Positions 7,099-9,112 of a stretch of 9,112 nt of DNA are shown piece after piece; within the stretch, counting starts at the first letter, position 1; every line of letters starts with the position of its first letter. Made by a program: the position numbers and the translations under genes. Below the pieces are notes generated by a model that ran no database searches, was not told the DNA's origin, and saw only the letters and a program-made list of their open reading frames with translations. This stretch comes from Bacillota bacterium (GTDB lineage Bacteria; Bacillota; Clostridia; Clostridiales; Clostridiaceae), in NCBI GenBank assembly GCA_023424785.1, contig JAFADP010000173.1, forward strand, positions 1 through 9,112, written 5' to 3'.

Positions 7099-8865
7099 TT
7101 GAAAGAAAAGTGGATGGCTATTAATAGAAGAAAAGAATTTGAAGAGTTAAGTTCCCAAACAAATCTACATCCATTAATAACAAGATTATTAGCAAATAGA
7201 GGAATAAAATCATCTAAGGAAGCTTCTATTTTTTTAGATGGAAATATCAATAATTTATATGATGCAACTCTTATGAAAGATATGAATAAGGGAATAGAGA
7301 TTATAAAAGAAGCCATATTAACTAATAAAAAAATAGCTATATATGGAGATTATGATTGTGATGGAGTTTGTAGTACAACTATATTATACAAAACCCTGAA
7401 GGCTTTAAATGCTAATTTTAAGTATCATATTCCTAATAGAGAAGATGAGGGATATGGTATGAATAGTAATAGAATAAGGAAGCTTAAAGAAGAAGGCGTA
7501 GAAGTTATATTAACTTGTGATAATGGAATTTCTGCAATAGAAGAAGTTAAGGTTGCAAAAGAACTTGAAATGAAGGTTGTTATTACAGATCATCATGACA
7601 TACCATATATTGAGAAAGATGGAGAGAGAATAAGTGTTATTCCAGAAGGTGATGCTGTTATAAATCCAAAACAAGATAATTCTTATCCATTTAAAGAGTT
7701 ATGTGGAGCAGGAGTAGCATTAAAGTTTTCTCAAATACTATTAAATGCAATGGGCAAAAACTTTGATGAGTATGAAGAGCTGTATCAATATGCAGGTATA
7801 GCCACAGTATGTGATGTTGTTGAACTTTTAAGTGAAAATAGAATAATAGTTAAAAAAGCATTAGAAATAATAAATAATACACAAAATAAAGGTTTAAGAG
7901 AGCTTATTAAAGTAGCAGGATTAGAGAATAAAACTATAGGCGAATATCATTTTGGATTTGTTTTAGGTCCTTGCATAAATGCAACAGGAAGACTAGAAAC
8001 AGCTGATTTATCTGTAGAATTACTTATAACAGAAGATAACAATAGAGCAAAAGAATTAGCAGAGAAGCTATATGAATTAAATACAATAAGGCAAGAACTT
8101 ACTAGTGAAAGTGTAGAAAGAGTTTTAGAAAAAATAAGTATAGAAAAAGGTGAAAATGATAAGGTTATATTTGTTTATGATGGAGAAATTCATGAAAGTA
8201 TAGCTGGAATTGTAGCGGGAAGAGTTAGAGAATATTATAATTTACCAACAATAATTATGACAAAAGGTAAAGATATGCCAAAAGGATCTGCTAGAAGCAT
8301 AGAAGGTTATAATATGTTTGAAGAGTTAAATAAGTGTAAAGAATATATCTTCAAGTTTGGTGGACATCCTATGGCAGCAGGCTTATCTGTTGAAGAAGAT
8401 AAAATGCTGCTTCTAAAGGAAGCATTATTATCAAAGTGTAATTTATCAGAAGATGATATTATTCCAATAGTTAAAATAGATTCACCATTACCTATAGAAT
8501 CAATTAATGGAGAATTAATTGATAATATTGAAAAGCTTAGACCTTTTGGAAAGGGAAATAGTACTCCATTACTAGGTGCAAAAAATCTTCAAGTAATGAG
8601 AGTATTCTTTATGGGTAAAGAAGGAAAGTTTATGAAGTTTAGATTTAGAGATGCTTCTACAGGTGGATATATAGAAGGTATAAATTTTGATAAGTTTGAT
8701 AGCTTTAAAGAAGACTTTATAGAAAAATATGGAGAAGATAGATTTTTAAAGTTACAGGATGATGGATATGGTGGATTTAATATGGACATAATATATTATC
8801 CAACTATCAATGAATATAATGGTAATAAGAATATTCAATTAAATATAAAAGCATTTAGATTATAG
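7099..8865 (+). CDS. recJ: RecJ-type single-stranded-DNA exonuclease (DHH/DHHA1)
   Basis: RecJ degrades single-stranded DNA 5' to 3' in recombination and repair, using divalent metal held by aspartates and histidines. All DHH motifs are present: I, GDYDCDGV (D84, D86, D88); II, TCDNGIS (D141); III, TDHHDIP (D164, H165, H166); IV, ATVCDVVEL (D239). The DHHA1 domain has GSARS and GGHPMAAG (421-428), and a C-terminal OB-like segment follows to the end. The 588 aa are close to the shorter bacterial RecJ proteins. The start is TTG. A cysteine stands beside the catalytic aspartate in motifs I, II and IV (C87, C140, C238). Many Firmicutes place recJ next to apt/relA; this different neighbourhood could mean a second recJ paralogue, which the window cannot settle. 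The gene is followed 17 nt later by murG and is likely co-transcribed with it. Confidence 0.92.
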   Translation: MKEKWMAINRRKEFEELSSQTNLHPLITRLLANRGIKSSKEASIFLDGNINNLYDATLMKDMNKGIEIIKEAILTNKKIAIYGDYDCDGVCSTTILYKTLKALNANFKYHIPNREDEGYGMNSNRIRKLKEEGVEVILTCDNGISAIEEVKVAKELEMKVVITDHHDIPYIEKDGERISVIPEGDAVINPKQDNSYPFKELCGAGVALKFSQILLNAMGKNFDEYEELYQYAGIATVCDVVELLSENRIIVKKALEIINNTQNKGLRELIKVAGLENKTIGEYHFGFVLGPCINATGRLETADLSVELLITEDNNRAKELAEKLYELNTIRQELTSESVERVLEKISIEKGENDKVIFVYDGEIHESIAGIVAGRVREYYNLPTIIMTKGKDMPKGSARSIEGYNMFEELNKCKEYIFKFGGHPMAAGLSVEEDKMLLLKEALLSKCNLSEDDIIPIVKIDSPLPIESINGELIDNIEKLRPFGKGNSTPLLGAKNLQVMRVFFMGKEGKFMKFRFRDASTGGYIEGINFDKFDSFKEDFIEKYGEDRFLKLQDDGYGGFNMDIIYYPTINEYNGNKNIQLNIKAFRL

Positions 8866-8868
8866 TTT

Positions 8869-8874
8869 AAGGAG
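8869..8874 (+). promoter_or_regulatory. Ribosome binding site supporting a TTG start for murG
   Basis: AAGGAG lies in the 17-nt gap after recJ, 8 nt before TTG 8883. The encoded protein then begins [16 protein letters not shown], the expected MurG N-terminus. The downstream ATG at 8904 (residue 8) falls within the first beta strand and would remove part of the fold. Confidence 0.85.
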
Positions 8875-8882
8875 TGAATAAT

Positions 8883-9112
8883 TTGGGAAAATATAAGATT
8901 ATAATGACAGGTGGGGGAACTGCAGGTCATGTAAATCCAAATCTAGCATTAATACCAAGTCTTGAGAAAAACGGATTTGAAGTTAAATATATAGGAAGTA
9001 AAGATGGAATAGAAAAGGAAATAGTAAAAGATAAAAATATACCTTACTATGGAATATCTTCAGGAAAGTTAAGAAGATATTTTGATATAAAGAATTTTTC
9101 AGATCCTATTAA
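8883..9112 (+). CDS. murG: MurG, lipid II-forming N-acetylglucosaminyltransferase (3' end missing)
   Basis: MurG transfers GlcNAc from UDP-GlcNAc to undecaprenyl-pyrophosphoryl-MurNAc-pentapeptide (lipid I) on the cytoplasmic face of the membrane, giving lipid II for peptidoglycan. Only 76 codons are present and the frame stays open to the window end. Visible features are the N-terminal glycine-rich loop [11 protein letters not shown], with H16 equivalent to the conserved histidine of the first Rossmann fold, then [15 protein letters not shown] and [14 protein letters not shown], all typical of clostridial MurG as I remember it. The start is TTG with a good ribosome binding site. The gene directly follows recJ rather than division and cell-wall (dcw) genes; its downstream neighbours are not visible. 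Confidence 0.93.
   Translation, partial: MGKYKIIMTGGGTAGHVNPNLALIPSLEKNGFEVKYIGSKDGIEKEIVKDKNIPYYGISSGKLRRYFDIKNFSDPI

Noticed and set aside
2678..8789. Minus-strand ORFs opposite parE, parC, recJ and gdhA
   Set aside because: They lie wholly inside well-supported genes, lack plausible ribosome binding sites and resemble no family; they are shadows of biased codon use.

Overview
The window is about 9.1 kb of very AT-rich DNA with purine-rich Shine-Dalgarno sequences, heavy use of AGA and ATA codons, and proteins that read like those of Clostridium sensu stricto (low-GC Firmicutes). All genes lie on the + strand and are tightly packed. No transposase, integrase, CRISPR array, tRNA or rRNA was seen, so this is mostly a core-genome segment.

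Layout. (1) Positions 1-1281 hold the 3' part of a hexameric, probably NADP-linked glutamate dehydrogenase (gdhA); about 19 N-terminal residues lie outside the window. (2) Positions 1282-1586 are the longest gene-free stretch. It contains a strikingly structured, comparatively GC-rich element at 1313-1431: a perfect 12-bp hairpin followed by a long multi-part stem. A strong intrinsic terminator follows at 1444-1485, then a near-consensus sigma-A promoter at 1500-1528. (3) Positions 1587-6436 encode the two subunits of a type IIA DNA topoisomerase, best read as topoisomerase IV (parE, parC), 14 nt apart. (4) A DJ-1/PfpI family protein follows 21 nt later. (5) Positions 7001-7098 hold a long inverted repeat built from two palindromes, probably ending the topoisomerase operon. 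(6) A RecJ-type DHH exonuclease gene with a TTG start follows. Seventeen nt after it comes murG, also with a TTG start, which is cut by the window end.

How the genes fit together. ParE and ParC would form one A2B2 enzyme that decatenates and relaxes DNA, and their order and spacing suggest one mRNA from the 1500-1528 promoter, possibly including the DJ-1 gene. RecJ (DNA repair) and MurG (peptidoglycan lipid II synthesis) look like a second small operon that joins unrelated functions.

The strongest candidate for something undescribed is the structured RNA between gdhA and parE. It resembles, from memory only, RNAs associated with mobile elements in clostridia (HEARO/OMEGA-like), but I cannot confirm a family without a search. 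Secondary points of interest are the long ParC C-terminal domain without a canonical GyrA box, cysteines beside three catalytic aspartate motifs of RecJ, and the paired palindromes at 7004-7049.
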